DNA from: Dehalococcoidia bacterium
GTDB lineage: Bacteria; Chloroflexota; Dehalococcoidia; UBA2979
Assembly (NCBI GenBank): GCA_023228765.1
Contig: JALOAM010000011.1
Location: 1 to 35,427 of the forward strand
Direction of reading: 5' to 3'
Length of the DNA: 35,427 nt
The translations under genes were made by a program, and so were the position numbers. Below the pieces are notes generated by a model, which was not told the origin of the DNA, did not search any database, and saw only the letters and a program-made list of their open reading frames with translations. The number at the start of each line of letters is the position of its first letter. The stretch's first letter is position 1. This document shows, in pieces, positions 1 through 7,949 of the stretch.

Positions 1-587
1 GGCAGGCCGAAGTCCGGGGGGAGAGAGGTGACGACCTCCCGGATCGCCGACGGGCCGCCGGTGGACGCTCCGATCAGCAGGATGCGGTCCTGCCAGGAAC
101 CTCGGAAGGCGCGAGGCGCATGACCACCGTCCGAGGTGCGCCGACGGACGCGCGCCTGCGCCGCGTGGCGGACCTTCTCCGCCAGGGTCGCGGCCAGCGT
201 CCCGTCCAGCGCGCCGATGCTCGGCTTCTCGATGAAGTCGACGGCGCCCAGCTCGAGCGCGCGGATCGTCGCGGCAGCGCCCTCCGAGGTGAGGCTGCTG
301 CACATCACCACCGGGACGGGGTGGCGCTGGAGCAGGATCTCCAGCGTCTGGAGGCCGTCCAGGTTCGGCATCTCCACGTCCAGCGTGACCACGTCCGGCT
401 GGAGGCGCTCGATGGCCTCCAGCGCCTGTGCGCCGTCCGCGGCGGAGCCGACGACGTGGATGTCGCCGGTGTTGTCCAGCAGGCGACGCAGGATCGCGCG
501 GATGGTGGTGGAGTCGTCCACCACCAGCACGCGGATGCGCCGTGCCGGCATCCCGCCCTCGACGTCTGGTGCGCCCTCGGCAGTCAT
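1..587 (-). CDS. cheB: Chemotaxis response regulator protein-glutamate methylesterase CheB (partial, C-terminus beyond window)
   Basis: CheB removes methyl groups from (and deamidates) chemoreceptor glutamates when phosphorylated by CheA, giving adaptation. About 195 residues are visible. A receiver domain opens the protein: acidic pair in LVVDDS (D24, D25), phospho-acceptor D70 in TLDVEMPN, and the lysine in DFIEKPS. After a short Arg-rich linker the methylesterase domain begins with ILLIGASTGGPSAI, which holds the catalytic serine. The remaining catalytic His and Asp lie beyond base 1. The ATG at 587-585 shares one base with the cheY stop (TAATG), so translation is probably coupled. It is the last visible gene of the che operon. 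No cheR is in the window. Confidence 0.95.
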   Translation of the reverse strand, partial: MTAEGAPDVEGGMPARRIRVLVVDDSTTIRAILRRLLDNTGDIHVVGSAADGAQALEAIERLQPDVVTLDVEMPNLDGLQTLEILLQRHPVPVVMCSSLTSEGAAATIRALELGAVDFIEKPSIGALDGTLAATLAEKVRHAAQARVRRRTSDGGHAPRAFRGSWQDRILLIGASTGGPSAIREVVTSLPPDFGL

Positions 588-949
588 TAGCTGACGCCGA
601 CCAGCTTGATCAGGGTGGACTGCACGCGCTCCGCGTTGAAGGGCTTCACCACGAAGTCCTTCGCCCCGGTCTTGATCGCCTCCATGACGATCTGCTGCTG
701 CCCCATGGCGCTGACCATGGCGACCTTCGCCGCCGGGTCGTGCTGGAGGATCTCGCGGAGCGCCTCCATGCCGTCCTTGTTGGGCATGGTGATGTCCAGG
801 AGCACGGCGTCCGGGGAGCGTTCCTTGAAGTACGTCACGGCCTCCACGCCGTCCGACGCTTCGATGACCTCGTGCCCGAGTGCCTGGACGACCTGCGCGC
901 TCTTCATCCGCATGAACGCGGCATCATCTGCGATGAGGATCGTTGCCAT
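587..949 (-). CDS. cheY: Chemotaxis response regulator CheY
   Basis: Single-domain receiver protein of 120 residues that carries the CheA phosphoryl signal to the motor switch. Acidic pocket D8-D9, phospho-acceptor D52 in LLDITMPNKDG, conserved Ser/Thr-position S80 (AMVSAMGQ) and K102 (FVVKPF) are all present. There is no output domain. The alpha4-beta5 region (SAMGQQQIVMEAIKTGAKDF) is typical of CheY in species that have the CheC/CheD system. It lies 35 bases after cheD and overlaps the cheB start by one base. CheC in the same operon is the likely phosphatase for it. Confidence 0.95.
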   Translation of the reverse strand: MATILIADDAAFMRMKSAQVVQALGHEVIEASDGVEAVTYFKERSPDAVLLDITMPNKDGMEALREILQHDPAAKVAMVSAMGQQQIVMEAIKTGAKDFVVKPFNAERVQSTLIKLVGVS

Positions 950-984
950 CTGTCTTGCCTCTCTCAGCCGGCGTGCCGGCCTCG

Positions 985-1503
985 TTACTCCTTCTGGCCC
1001 CCGGTGGAGCCTGCCGTCGTGACGGCCAACCGGCCGGTCCCGACCTCCAGCCGGACGGTCCGGCCCTGTGTCCCGCCGAGGTGCTCGCCGCGCAGGGCCA
1101 GGTCTCGACTGGCGATCGCGGTCCGCGCAGCAGCAGCGTTCCGCTCTCCGATCTGCATCGTGTCCGGGCGTCCCGGCGCCCCGAGCATGGAGGCGCCCCC
1201 CACGAGGTCCACCTGGATCCTCGATCGGTCCGCGCCCGCCTCCTCCATCGCGTCCAGCAGGAGCGGGACGGCGAGGTCGACGAACTTGGCGGGGCTCACC
1301 GCGGAGGCGCGGCCGGCGGTGCTGTCCGGCAGCACCATGTGTGCCATGCCCGCCACCGGCACCGCCGGGTCATGCACCGCCACGGCGACGCACGATCCGA
1401 GGCCGAGGCAGGAGAGCACCTCGGTGGGGTTGGTCGAGACCGCCCATTCGCCCAGCCCGAGCGCCCGGTCCGCGGCGCGGTCTGTTGCCGCGGCGACCAT
1501 CAC
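985..1503 (-). CDS. cheD: Chemoreceptor glutamine deamidase CheD
   Basis: CheD deamidates receptor glutamines and, in the Bacillus/Thermotoga system, binds CheC and stimulates its CheY-P phosphatase. The 172-residue protein has the family core LGLGSCVAVAVHDP with catalytic Cys38, and the partner His55 in MAHMVLPDS at the same 17-residue distance as C27/H44 in the Thermotoga protein. It also has the GGASM and IGERN motifs. The third triad position, threonine in Thermotoga (T21), appears to be Cys32 here (SCLGLGSC). The ATG overlaps the cheC stop by four bases (ATGA), which fits co-translation of a CheC-CheD complex. Confidence 0.93.
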   Translation of the reverse strand: MMVAAATDRAADRALGLGEWAVSTNPTEVLSCLGLGSCVAVAVHDPAVPVAGMAHMVLPDSTAGRASAVSPAKFVDLAVPLLLDAMEEAGADRSRIQVDLVGGASMLGAPGRPDTMQIGERNAAAARTAIASRDLALRGEHLGGTQGRTVRLEVGTGRLAVTTAGSTGGQKE

Positions 1504-2096
1504 GCCACCTTCGTGCTAGAGACGATGGTCTCGAACAGCTCCTGGGTGGGCATCACCATGAACACGCCGTTGACGTCCTGTCCCTGCACGCGGAAGGTCG
1601 CCTCCGCCAGGTAGGTCTCGTCCTGGGTGAGCAGGATGTCCGCGGACACCACGTCCAGCAGCGCGCCCGCCATGTCCGTCATCACGGACGGCGGCGAGGG
1701 CGACAGCGCCAGGCCGGTCGCGTCCGCGATCGCGCCGAGGAAGAACGCACCGATCACGTTCCCCATCTCGCCCAGCGCGGAACGTCCCATGCCGTCCAGG
1801 GAGTCTGTGGTGCGCAGTGGTTGGCCCATCAGCAGGTCCACGAACGCCAGCGCGATGGCGGGTTCGTACATCAGCATCAGGTGTCCGTCCGCGCTGCCGG
1901 AGACGCTGAGGTAGATCCCCACCGCTTCCTCGTCGCGGCCGCCGAAGGCGTTGGAGACCTCCGTCACCGGGACGCAGCGCAGGGAGAGGTTGTTGACCTC
2001 GATGTCCGCGCCGATCATCTCGGAGAGGCCCTGCATCGCCTTCCTGGTGCCCAACTGGATGAGGTCGGCCCACGGCCCGAACTCTGTGTCGCTCAT
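1500..2096 (-). CDS. cheC: CheY-P phosphatase CheC, apparently single active site
   Basis: CheC dephosphorylates CheY-P and is regulated by CheD. The family signature is Ser/Asp-X3-Glu-X2-Asn-X22-Pro. It fits exactly once here: S106, E110, N113 and P136, within SALGEMGNVIGAFF. The equivalent N-terminal helix (about residues 14-32, DLIQLGTRKAMQGLSEMIG) lacks the Glu and Asn, so only the second site should be catalytic. At 198 residues the length is normal for CheC and too long for CheX. The start overlaps the cheA stop by four bases, and the stop overlaps the cheD start. CheC/CheD presence points to the Bacillus/Thermotoga-type adaptation scheme rather than CheZ. Confidence 0.9.
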   Translation of the reverse strand: MSDTEFGPWADLIQLGTRKAMQGLSEMIGADIEVNNLSLRCVPVTEVSNAFGGRDEEAVGIYLSVSGSADGHLMLMYEPAIALAFVDLLMGQPLRTTDSLDGMGRSALGEMGNVIGAFFLGAIADATGLALSPSPPSVMTDMAGALLDVVSADILLTQDETYLAEATFRVQGQDVNGVFMVMPTQELFETIVSSTKVA

Positions 2097-4228
2097 GAGG
2101 CGATCCTTTCCAACACGGTCCCGGCCGCGGCCGTCAGGTCGCTCTGCCGTGATGCCTTGATGAGGGTGGGGACGTCCACGATCAGGACCACCTGGCCGTC
2201 TCCCATGACGCTGGCCCCGGACACGCCGCGCGACCGCCCGAGGAACTTCCCGAGCGACTTCACGACGACTTCCTGCTGCCCGACCAACTGGTCCACCGCG
2301 ATCGCGACCGGCCGGTCAGACTCGCTCTCGCTCGCCCGCACGACCACCACGTAGGGGCTGTCCTCCGCCTTCGTCCCCGCGCGCCCACGAGCCTGCAGGA
2401 CGTTGTCCAGCCGGACCATGGGCATCACGGTGTCGCGCGTCCGCAGGTGCAGGACCGGCCGCTGGCTGACGAAGCGCACCTGGCTCTCGTCCGGTCGCAG
2501 CGTCTCCTGCACATACGTCAGCGGGATCGCGTACGTCGTCGCCCCGCACCCCACGAGGAGCCCGCGGAACGTGGCGAGGGTGAGCGGCAGGCGGAGGCGG
2601 AACACCGTGCCCTCGCCGGGCCGCGTCTCCACCTCGATGCGGCCGCCTACGGCTTCGATGTCGCGGCGGACGATGTCCATGCCGACGCCGCGTCCGGAGA
2701 CGGCGGTGGTCTCTTTCGCCGTGGAGAGGCCCGCCTCGAAGATGAGGTCCACGGCCTCCTTCAGGCCCATGCGTTCCGCCTGGTCGGCGGGGATCAGGCC
2801 GCGCTCCACGGCCTTCGCCTTCACCCGCGCCGCGTCGATGCCGGCGCCGTCGTCCTCCAGTGAGATGACGATCTGGCCCTGCTCGTGCTTCGCGCTCAGG
2901 TGGAGGATGGACAGCTCCGGCTTGCCGGCGGCGGCACGGGCGTCGCGGTCCTCGATGCCGTGGTCGCAGGCGTTGCGGATCAGGTGGACCAGGGGGTCCT
3001 TGATCTGCTCGATCACGGAACGGTCGATCTCGGTGTCCTCGCCGGACATCTCCAGGCGGATGCCCTTGTCCAGCGAGCGGGAGAGGTCGCGGACGAGGCG
3101 GGGGAACTTCGAGAAGAGCAGCCCCACCGGCAGCATCCGCACCTTCATCATGCGGGCGTGGAGGCCGTCCACCATCTTCTCGAGGTGGTTCGCGGTCTCG
3201 GAGAGCGCCTGGACGTGCTCTTGCCCCTCGAACTCCTCGTTCAGGATGCGGCTGAGCTGGGAGATGCGCGTCCGGTCGATGACCAGCTCGCCCACCATGT
3301 TCATCAGCGCGTCCAGCTGGTCCACGTCGACCCGCACCGAGGGCTGGAGCGAGTCCACCTTCGGCTGCTGATGGACCGCGGAGGGCGCGCTCTTCGCCTC
3401 GGACGGAGCATCCGGGGATGGCGCGTCCGAGGACGGTGCGGGCGTGGCGGCCGGCGCCTCGACGGGTGCGTCCGCGATGTAGGGGACGACCTGCACGACC
3501 TGCACGTCGTCGATGAGCTTGAGGGCGGCCTCCACGGTGGCGGGAGCCACCTGGCCGCGGCCCTTCCGCTTCAGCAGCACGACGGCGTGGAACGTGGTGC
3601 CCACGGCCTCCGCCTCGATGTCGGCCTGCGTGGGCGCCGAGGCGACCACCTCGCCGAGCGGCCCGAGCTCGTTGAGGAGCTGGAAGCAGCGGACGGCGCG
3701 CCAGTCGCTGTCGGGAGCGAGTGCCGCGCTCACGCGGAACGGCAGACGTCCGTCGCCGGCTGCGGCCTCGATGCGCTCGTGCTCCGCCTCGCCGAGCACG
3801 AGCGCGGTCGTCTGAGCGCGGGGCGCGCTGCTCGTGTCGCCCTCGGCGTAGCGGTGGATCGCCTCGACCAGTCCGTCCACGTCCACGGCGGGGTCGTTGT
3901 CGGAGGCGATGGCGTCCTTCAGCGCGGAGATGCCGTCCAGGCACTGGAGCAGGACGTCCGTGACGTCCTGGTCGATGGTGAGGGCGCCCTTTCGCACACG
4001 GTCGAAGAGGTCCTCCATCGCGTGGGTGAGGCGCGCCATCTCCTCCAGGCCCAGCATCCCGCTGGAGCCCTTCAGGGTATGGGCCACGCGGAAGATCTCC
4101 GCGATGAGGTCGTCCGAGGCGCCGTCCTGCTCCAGGCGGACGATCTGCTCATCGAGCGACTCGATGAGCGTTTCCGCCTCCTGCAGGAAGACCTTCAGGT
4201 CATCCGAGCTGATGTCGATGTTGCTCAC
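2093..4228 (-). CDS. cheA: Chemotaxis histidine kinase CheA
   Basis: Sensor kinase that autophosphorylates in receptor arrays and donates phosphate to CheY and CheB. The 711 residues read in order: Hpt/P1 domain (1-105) with phospho-His50 in VAHTLKGSSGMLG; a P2-like response-regulator-binding domain (about 145-255); a Pro/Ala/Ser-rich linker (about 255-300); dimerisation domain with LMNMVGELVIDRTRISQL; ATPase domain with N-box HLIRNACDHGIED, G1 DDGAGID and G2 GRGVGMDIV; and a C-terminal CheW-like domain (about 560-705). The start is GTG at 4228-4226, preceded by an AGAAGGGA ribosome site; no nearer upstream codon is better. It lies 80 bases after cheW. Confidence 0.96.
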   Translation of the reverse strand: MSNIDISSDDLKVFLQEAETLIESLDEQIVRLEQDGASDDLIAEIFRVAHTLKGSSGMLGLEEMARLTHAMEDLFDRVRKGALTIDQDVTDVLLQCLDGISALKDAIASDNDPAVDVDGLVEAIHRYAEGDTSSAPRAQTTALVLGEAEHERIEAAAGDGRLPFRVSAALAPDSDWRAVRCFQLLNELGPLGEVVASAPTQADIEAEAVGTTFHAVVLLKRKGRGQVAPATVEAALKLIDDVQVVQVVPYIADAPVEAPAATPAPSSDAPSPDAPSEAKSAPSAVHQQPKVDSLQPSVRVDVDQLDALMNMVGELVIDRTRISQLSRILNEEFEGQEHVQALSETANHLEKMVDGLHARMMKVRMLPVGLLFSKFPRLVRDLSRSLDKGIRLEMSGEDTEIDRSVIEQIKDPLVHLIRNACDHGIEDRDARAAAGKPELSILHLSAKHEQGQIVISLEDDGAGIDAARVKAKAVERGLIPADQAERMGLKEAVDLIFEAGLSTAKETTAVSGRGVGMDIVRRDIEAVGGRIEVETRPGEGTVFRLRLPLTLATFRGLLVGCGATTYAIPLTYVQETLRPDESQVRFVSQRPVLHLRTRDTVMPMVRLDNVLQARGRAGTKAEDSPYVVVVRASESESDRPVAIAVDQLVGQQEVVVKSLGKFLGRSRGVSGASVMGDGQVVLIVDVPTLIKASRQSDLTAAAGTVLERIAS

Positions 4229-4308
4229 GCGGGAGCGTCCCTTCTCCGCGGTCAGTCAGATGCGATCCATGCGATCTGTTGCCCGATGCCGTCTGGGCGC
4301 TGCCGCCC

Positions 4309-4845
4309 TCAGGCAGCCGCGTTCTCCGAGAGCTGGTCTGCCCGCTGTCCATCGGAGAGGTTGGAGGGCACCTGGTTGCTCAGTGCCTGTTCCAGGTCCA
4401 GCAGGATGAGCAGGTGGTCCTCCTGCTTCGCGATGCCCTCGATGTAGACGGACTCCTCCGTGGTCGCGGTGGGGCCGGGGGCCTCCACCGTGGCGTTGGA
4501 GATGCGACGGACCTCCGTGACGGCGTCTACGACGACGCCGATGTTCTCGCCGCGGATGTCGACGACGAGGACGCGGGTGTTCTCCGTGAGGTCGGTACTC
4601 GGGAGGCGGAAGCGGGTGCGGAGGTCCACGACCGGGATCACGCGGCCGCGCAGGTTGATCACCCCGCGCACGTGCTCCGGCGTGCCCGGCATCTGCGTGA
4701 CGGTGGGCATGCGGATGATCTCGCGGACCGTGCTGATCTCGGTCCCGTACTTCTCGTTGCCCAGCTCGAAGACGACGACCTGCCGTTCGCCCGCCTTCCG
4801 TTCGCCTGCTCGTCGTTCCGGGGTAGAGCGTTCGGTGTCCGTCAC
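4309..4845 (-). CDS. cheW: Chemotaxis coupling protein CheW
   Basis: Scaffold that links receptor tips to CheA. The 178-residue protein has a charged N-terminal extension rich in Arg/Glu/Lys (residues 1-22), then one CheW domain. Family hallmarks are VVVFELGNEKYGTEISTVRE, the RGVINLRGRVIPVVDLR core with its conserved Arg, and ILLDLEQAL near the end. The C-terminal tail of about 20 residues is polar. It is the first gene of the minus-strand che operon. The 193 bases upstream (4846-5038) separate it from the response-regulator gene and hold only G/C-rich sequence without a clear promoter, so the operon may start here or be read through from 5788. Confidence 0.95.
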   Translation of the reverse strand: MTDTERSTPERRAGERKAGERQVVVFELGNEKYGTEISTVREIIRMPTVTQMPGTPEHVRGVINLRGRVIPVVDLRTRFRLPSTDLTENTRVLVVDIRGENIGVVVDAVTEVRRISNATVEAPGPTATTEESVYIEGIAKQEDHLLILLDLEQALSNQVPSNLSDGQRADQLSENAAA

Positions 4846-5038
4846 GGCCGCGCCTCCTGCGTCACATCTGATCGAGACAGCCGGGGCGGCCTGCTTGCCT
4901 CCCCGCGGTCTTCAGGAGATTCGGCGGGGGATCGCACCGCGTGAGACGCGCAGCCTCGGCGCGGCGCGACATCGTGCGAGGTTGACAGGATGGCGAGAGG
5001 TTCGAGGCAGCGCCGGCGCCGAAGCGGGGCGTCGCTCG

Positions 5039-5788
5039 TCAGCCCTCGGAGGGGGCGTCCGGCCTCGAGGCGGGCGGCGGAGGGTCGTCCGAGGGCGTGG
5101 TCGCGATGGTGTACCCCACGCCGTAGACGGTCTCGATCACACCCTCCGCACCGAGGGTCGCGAGCTTGCGGCGGAGGCGGGAGACGTGCTGCTGCACGAA
5201 GTTCGCGTCCGGCAGCTGCTCGTACCCCCAGACGCGGCCGGAGAGCTCCGCTGCGGAGTGGGTGCGCCCGGGCTGTCCCATCAGCACCTGGAGGATGCCG
5301 ACCTCGGAGCGGGTGAGGCGTGCGCGCTGGCCCTGGTACTCGATCTGTCCGCTCGCAACGTGCAGCGTCAGGCCGCGCACATCGTCCACGCCGTCGCGCC
5401 GCTGTGGCGCGGCCCGCCGCAGGACCGCTTCGATGCGCTTGCGGAGCTCGAACAGGTGGAACGGCTTCACCACGTAGTCGTCCGCGCCCGCCTCGAACCC
5501 CGCGATGCGGTCGCGGGCGGTGTCCGCGGAGGAGACCACGATGACCGGCGTGTCGGAGGTGGTCGTGACCTCGTAGCACAGGTCCAGGCCGGAGCCGTCC
5601 GGCAGCCGGACATCGGTCACGAGGAGGTCGAAGTCCTGGGCGAGCAGCAAGCGGCGAGCAGCCTGGAGCGAGGTGGCCCACTCCACGGCATAGCCCGCCG
5701 TCTGTAAGGCGGCGTCCAGCACCTCGCCGGTCTCGGGCTGGTCTTCCACCAGCAGGATCCGAGCGCGTGTCGGAGTCGGTTCGTCCAT
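5039..5788 (-). CDS. OmpR/PhoB-type response regulator (no partner kinase in window)
   Basis: DNA-binding response regulator of 249 residues. The receiver domain has E15-D16, phospho-acceptor D59 in LLVTDVRLPDGSG, the switch Ser at 86-87 (VIVVSSAD) and K108 (YVVKPFHLFELRKR). A winged-helix output domain spans about residues 137-232, with the recognition helix in FVQQHVSRLRRKL and the wing in VIETVYGVGYTI. A Pro/Ser-rich tail follows. The ATG at 5788 has a weak GAGGG site. A sigma-70-like promoter and a dyad lie upstream (see 5789-6174). No histidine kinase is nearby, so the partner must be elsewhere; its place between cheW and a chemoreceptor hints at control of motility genes, which is inference. 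Confidence 0.92.
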   Translation of the reverse strand: MDEPTPTRARILLVEDQPETGEVLDAALQTAGYAVEWATSLQAARRLLLAQDFDLLVTDVRLPDGSGLDLCYEVTTTSDTPVIVVSSADTARDRIAGFEAGADDYVVKPFHLFELRKRIEAVLRRAAPQRRDGVDDVRGLTLHVASGQIEYQGQRARLTRSEVGILQVLMGQPGRTHSAAELSGRVWGYEQLPDANFVQQHVSRLRRKLATLGAEGVIETVYGVGYTIATTPSDDPPPPASRPDAPSEG

Positions 5789-5855
5789 GTTGCCCTCGGG
5801 CCGGCCGTCCGCTGCCTCGGTGGATCACGGGGCGCCAGAGCACACAAACAAGCGC

Positions 5856-5870
5856 CATCAGAACCTGATG
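5856..5870. promoter_or_regulatory. Inverted repeat in the response-regulator leader, possible operator
   Basis: CATCAG-AAC-CTGATG is a perfect 6-bp dyad with a 3-bp centre, about 25 bases downstream of the predicted transcription start. The position would suit a repressor site or autoregulation. No known operator consensus is matched. Confidence 0.35.
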
Positions 5871-5899
5871 ACTCCCTGACGAGCCGACTACCCGGCACG

Positions 5900-5928
5900 A
5901 TTAACGTTCCGCCGTTTCGTCCTGTCAA
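5900..5928 (-). promoter_or_regulatory. Sigma-70-type promoter for the response regulator gene
   Basis: On the minus strand a perfect -35 TTGACA (5928-5923) is followed after 17 bases by GTTAAT (5905-5900, four of six matches to TATAAT). Transcription would begin near 5893 and give a leader of about 105 bases before the ATG at 5788. Confidence 0.65.
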
Positions 5929-6174
5929 CACTCGGGCGCGGTGCGTCCTCGGCGGATCGGGGAGAACCCGAACCTGTCAGTTCCGTGTCCAGTTCTCGCC
6001 GACGAGGACGAGGACGGCACGGCCCTCTTCGGTGCGACAGCGGGCGTCCCGACAGTGACCTTGCCGGACAGGCCAGGAATGCGCTCCAGCAGTGGGGCGG
6101 CCGTCCGGTGGACCTCGCACAAGGACAGGCAGAGGCCCGGAGATCGAGCAAGCCCAGGGGCAGGGAGCAGGCGC

Positions 6175-7788
6175 ATGTCGACCGTGGACGACCGGTTGGA
6201 GTGGATCGGCCTCACGCCGAGTGACGTGGAGCGGGTCCGGGAGGCCGCGGAGATCCTCCGTCCCCGCGCCGACGAGATCATCACGAAGTTCTATGACCAC
6301 GCCTGGGCGTTCCCCGGCTTCGCGGAGCGCGTGGAGCGCGGTGGTGGCACCCGCGAGGCGCTCGAGGCGTCCCAGCGGGGCTACTTCCTCGGGCTGCTGG
6401 ACGCCGCCTCGGAGACGGAGCTGGGTTCGGACTTCGTCGCCCAGCGCCGCCTCGCTGCCCGTTCGTTGGACGTGAAGCCGCGCTGGAAGCTGGGTGAGTA
6501 CGCGATCTATTCCGCGGTGCTCTACCCGGTCCTCGCGGAGCACCTCGCCGGGCCCGTGCTGGCTGAGACCGCGTCGGCGTTCCAGAAGCTGTTCACGCTG
6601 GACGGCTCGCTTGCGGTCGAGTCCTACATCGCCGTCGGCGTCCTCGGGCGTGTCGTCGGCGTGTCGGAGCGGCTGATGCCCGTCGCGGACGGCCTCTACC
6701 AGAGCAGCGAGCAGGTGGAGACCGCCTCCAAGGAGATCGCGGACGCCATCGCGCAGGTCGCGCGCGGCACCACCGAGCAGACCATCTCCCTGACCGAGGC
6801 GAGTCGCGACATCGAGCAGGTCCTCGCGAGCATCGGCACCATCGCCGAGGCCGCCGGCCGCCAGAGCACGGAGACCGAGTCCGGCCGCGTCGACTCCGAG
6901 CGGATGCACGAGGACCTGGACGAGGTTCTGGAGCGCTCCCGCCTCGCCGCCGGCAACGGCGCCGAGGCCGTTCAGGCCGCCGTCCAGGGCAAGCAGGCCG
7001 TGGTGGACACGGTGAACGCGATGGAGACGATCAGCAGCGCCGTCGTGTCCACCTCGGACCAGATCGGCGAGCTGTCAAAGAGCGGCCGTGAGATCGGCAC
7101 CATCACGGAGACGATCGGCGCGATCGCGGACCAGACGAACCTCCTCGCCCTGAACGCGGCGATCGAGGCCGCCCGGGCCGGGGACGCCGGCCGTGGCTTC
7201 GCCGTGGTCGCGGACGAGGTGCGCAGCCTGGCGGAGCGCGCCAGCCGCGCCGCGAAGGACATCGCTGTCCTCATCGAGACGGTGCAGCAGGGCATGAAGA
7301 AGTCCGTGGAGGCCATGTCCTCCGTGGAGCAGGACGTGACCGCCGGTACCGACAAGGCCCGGCAGGCGGGCGACTCGCTGGAGTCGATCGTCACCCTATC
7401 CCGCAGCGTGAACGAGGCCGTGACCGCGATCGAGGAGAAGGTGGACGCCTCACGCGTCACCGCGGAGCGCCTCGTCGTCCGCATGGGCGAGGTCGGCGGC
7501 CTGGCGCAGGAGACCTCCGGTCTCTCGACGCAGGCGCACGAGCGCATGTCCGAGCTCCGCGAGCGCATCACCTCGCTGAGCGCGATCGCCGAGGAGAGCG
7601 CGGCGTCCTCCGAGGAGGTCTCCGCCTCCACCGAGGAAGTCTCCGCCCAGATGGGTGAGGTCGCGGCCCAGAGCGTGACCCTCACCGAGCTGGTGACGGA
7701 GCTGCAGGTGTTCCTGGAGTCGGTGCGTGGCAAGTCCTTCGCCCGGCAGGAGGGCGCCCCGACGCCGATCTCGTCCCGCGCGGCGTAG
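6175..7788 (+). CDS. Soluble globin-coupled methyl-accepting chemotaxis protein (HemAT-like)
   Basis: Cytoplasmic chemoreceptor of 537 residues with no membrane segment. Residues 1-155 resemble the protoglobin sensor domain of HemAT (FYDHAWAFPGF, then PRWKLGEYAIYSAVLYPVL matching the PKWY helix). The rest is an MCP signalling domain: long Ala/Glu/Ser-rich coiled coil with the hairpin tip IADQTNLLALNAAIEAARAG followed by GRGFAVVADEVRSLAERA. The ATG at 6175 has a GGGAG ribosome site and puts the globin domain at the N-terminus. HemAT binds haem through a His two turns before the PKWY motif. Here that stretch reads QRRLAARSLDVKPRW with no His, so the domain may bind no haem or use another ligand (H42 or H123 are the only histidines near). 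It stands beside the che operon it presumably feeds. Confidence 0.9.
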   Translation: MSTVDDRLEWIGLTPSDVERVREAAEILRPRADEIITKFYDHAWAFPGFAERVERGGGTREALEASQRGYFLGLLDAASETELGSDFVAQRRLAARSLDVKPRWKLGEYAIYSAVLYPVLAEHLAGPVLAETASAFQKLFTLDGSLAVESYIAVGVLGRVVGVSERLMPVADGLYQSSEQVETASKEIADAIAQVARGTTEQTISLTEASRDIEQVLASIGTIAEAAGRQSTETESGRVDSERMHEDLDEVLERSRLAAGNGAEAVQAAVQGKQAVVDTVNAMETISSAVVSTSDQIGELSKSGREIGTITETIGAIADQTNLLALNAAIEAARAGDAGRGFAVVADEVRSLAERASRAAKDIAVLIETVQQGMKKSVEAMSSVEQDVTAGTDKARQAGDSLESIVTLSRSVNEAVTAIEEKVDASRVTAERLVVRMGEVGGLAQETSGLSTQAHERMSELRERITSLSAIAEESAASSEEVSASTEEVSAQMGEVAAQSVTLTELVTELQVFLESVRGKSFARQEGAPTPISSRAA

Positions 7789-7828
7789 TCGCCCGCTCAA
7801 CCGAGTCGCCCACCCCTGGGTCGGGCTC

Positions 7829-7868
7829 GCTGCCGCCCTCGGCGCCTTCGGGCGCCGGGGGCGGTGGC
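7829..7868 (+). terminator. Long GC hairpin with UUCG loop downstream of the chemoreceptor
   Basis: A stem of about 18 bp (two G-U pairs near the base) closes on a TTCG tetraloop at 7847-7850; the inner arms are CGGCGCC and GGCGCCG. No T-tract follows. It sits 40 bases after the chemoreceptor stop and 80 before the next gene, so a terminator or RNA-stability element is likely. Confidence 0.6.
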
Positions 7869-7949
7869 CGTCTGCTCCGGACGGACTCTGCTCCGGATGG
7901 ATGGGGGCGCTACTGTCTCTCCTCGGCGGCGGTGGAGAGGGAGCGCGGT

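Larger units (their letters stand above)
5789..6174. other. Divergent intergenic region between response regulator and chemoreceptor
   Basis: 386 bases without a convincing gene. The left part holds the minus-strand promoter and dyad listed separately. The right part (about 5941-6174) is open in the chemoreceptor frame but has no recognisable domain, and the globin domain is complete without it. I found no clear plus-strand sigma-70 promoter and no FliA-type promoter for the chemoreceptor. Confidence 0.6.

Noticed and set aside
428..2354. Long open frames on the plus strand opposite the che genes
   Set aside because: They are rich in Arg/Pro/Ala with no domain and mirror the codon bias of the minus-strand genes; expected shadows at this GC content.
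2316..3944. 542-codon frame on the minus strand overlapping cheA
   Set aside because: Arg/Gly/Pro-rich alternative frame of cheA; cheA has all kinase motifs.
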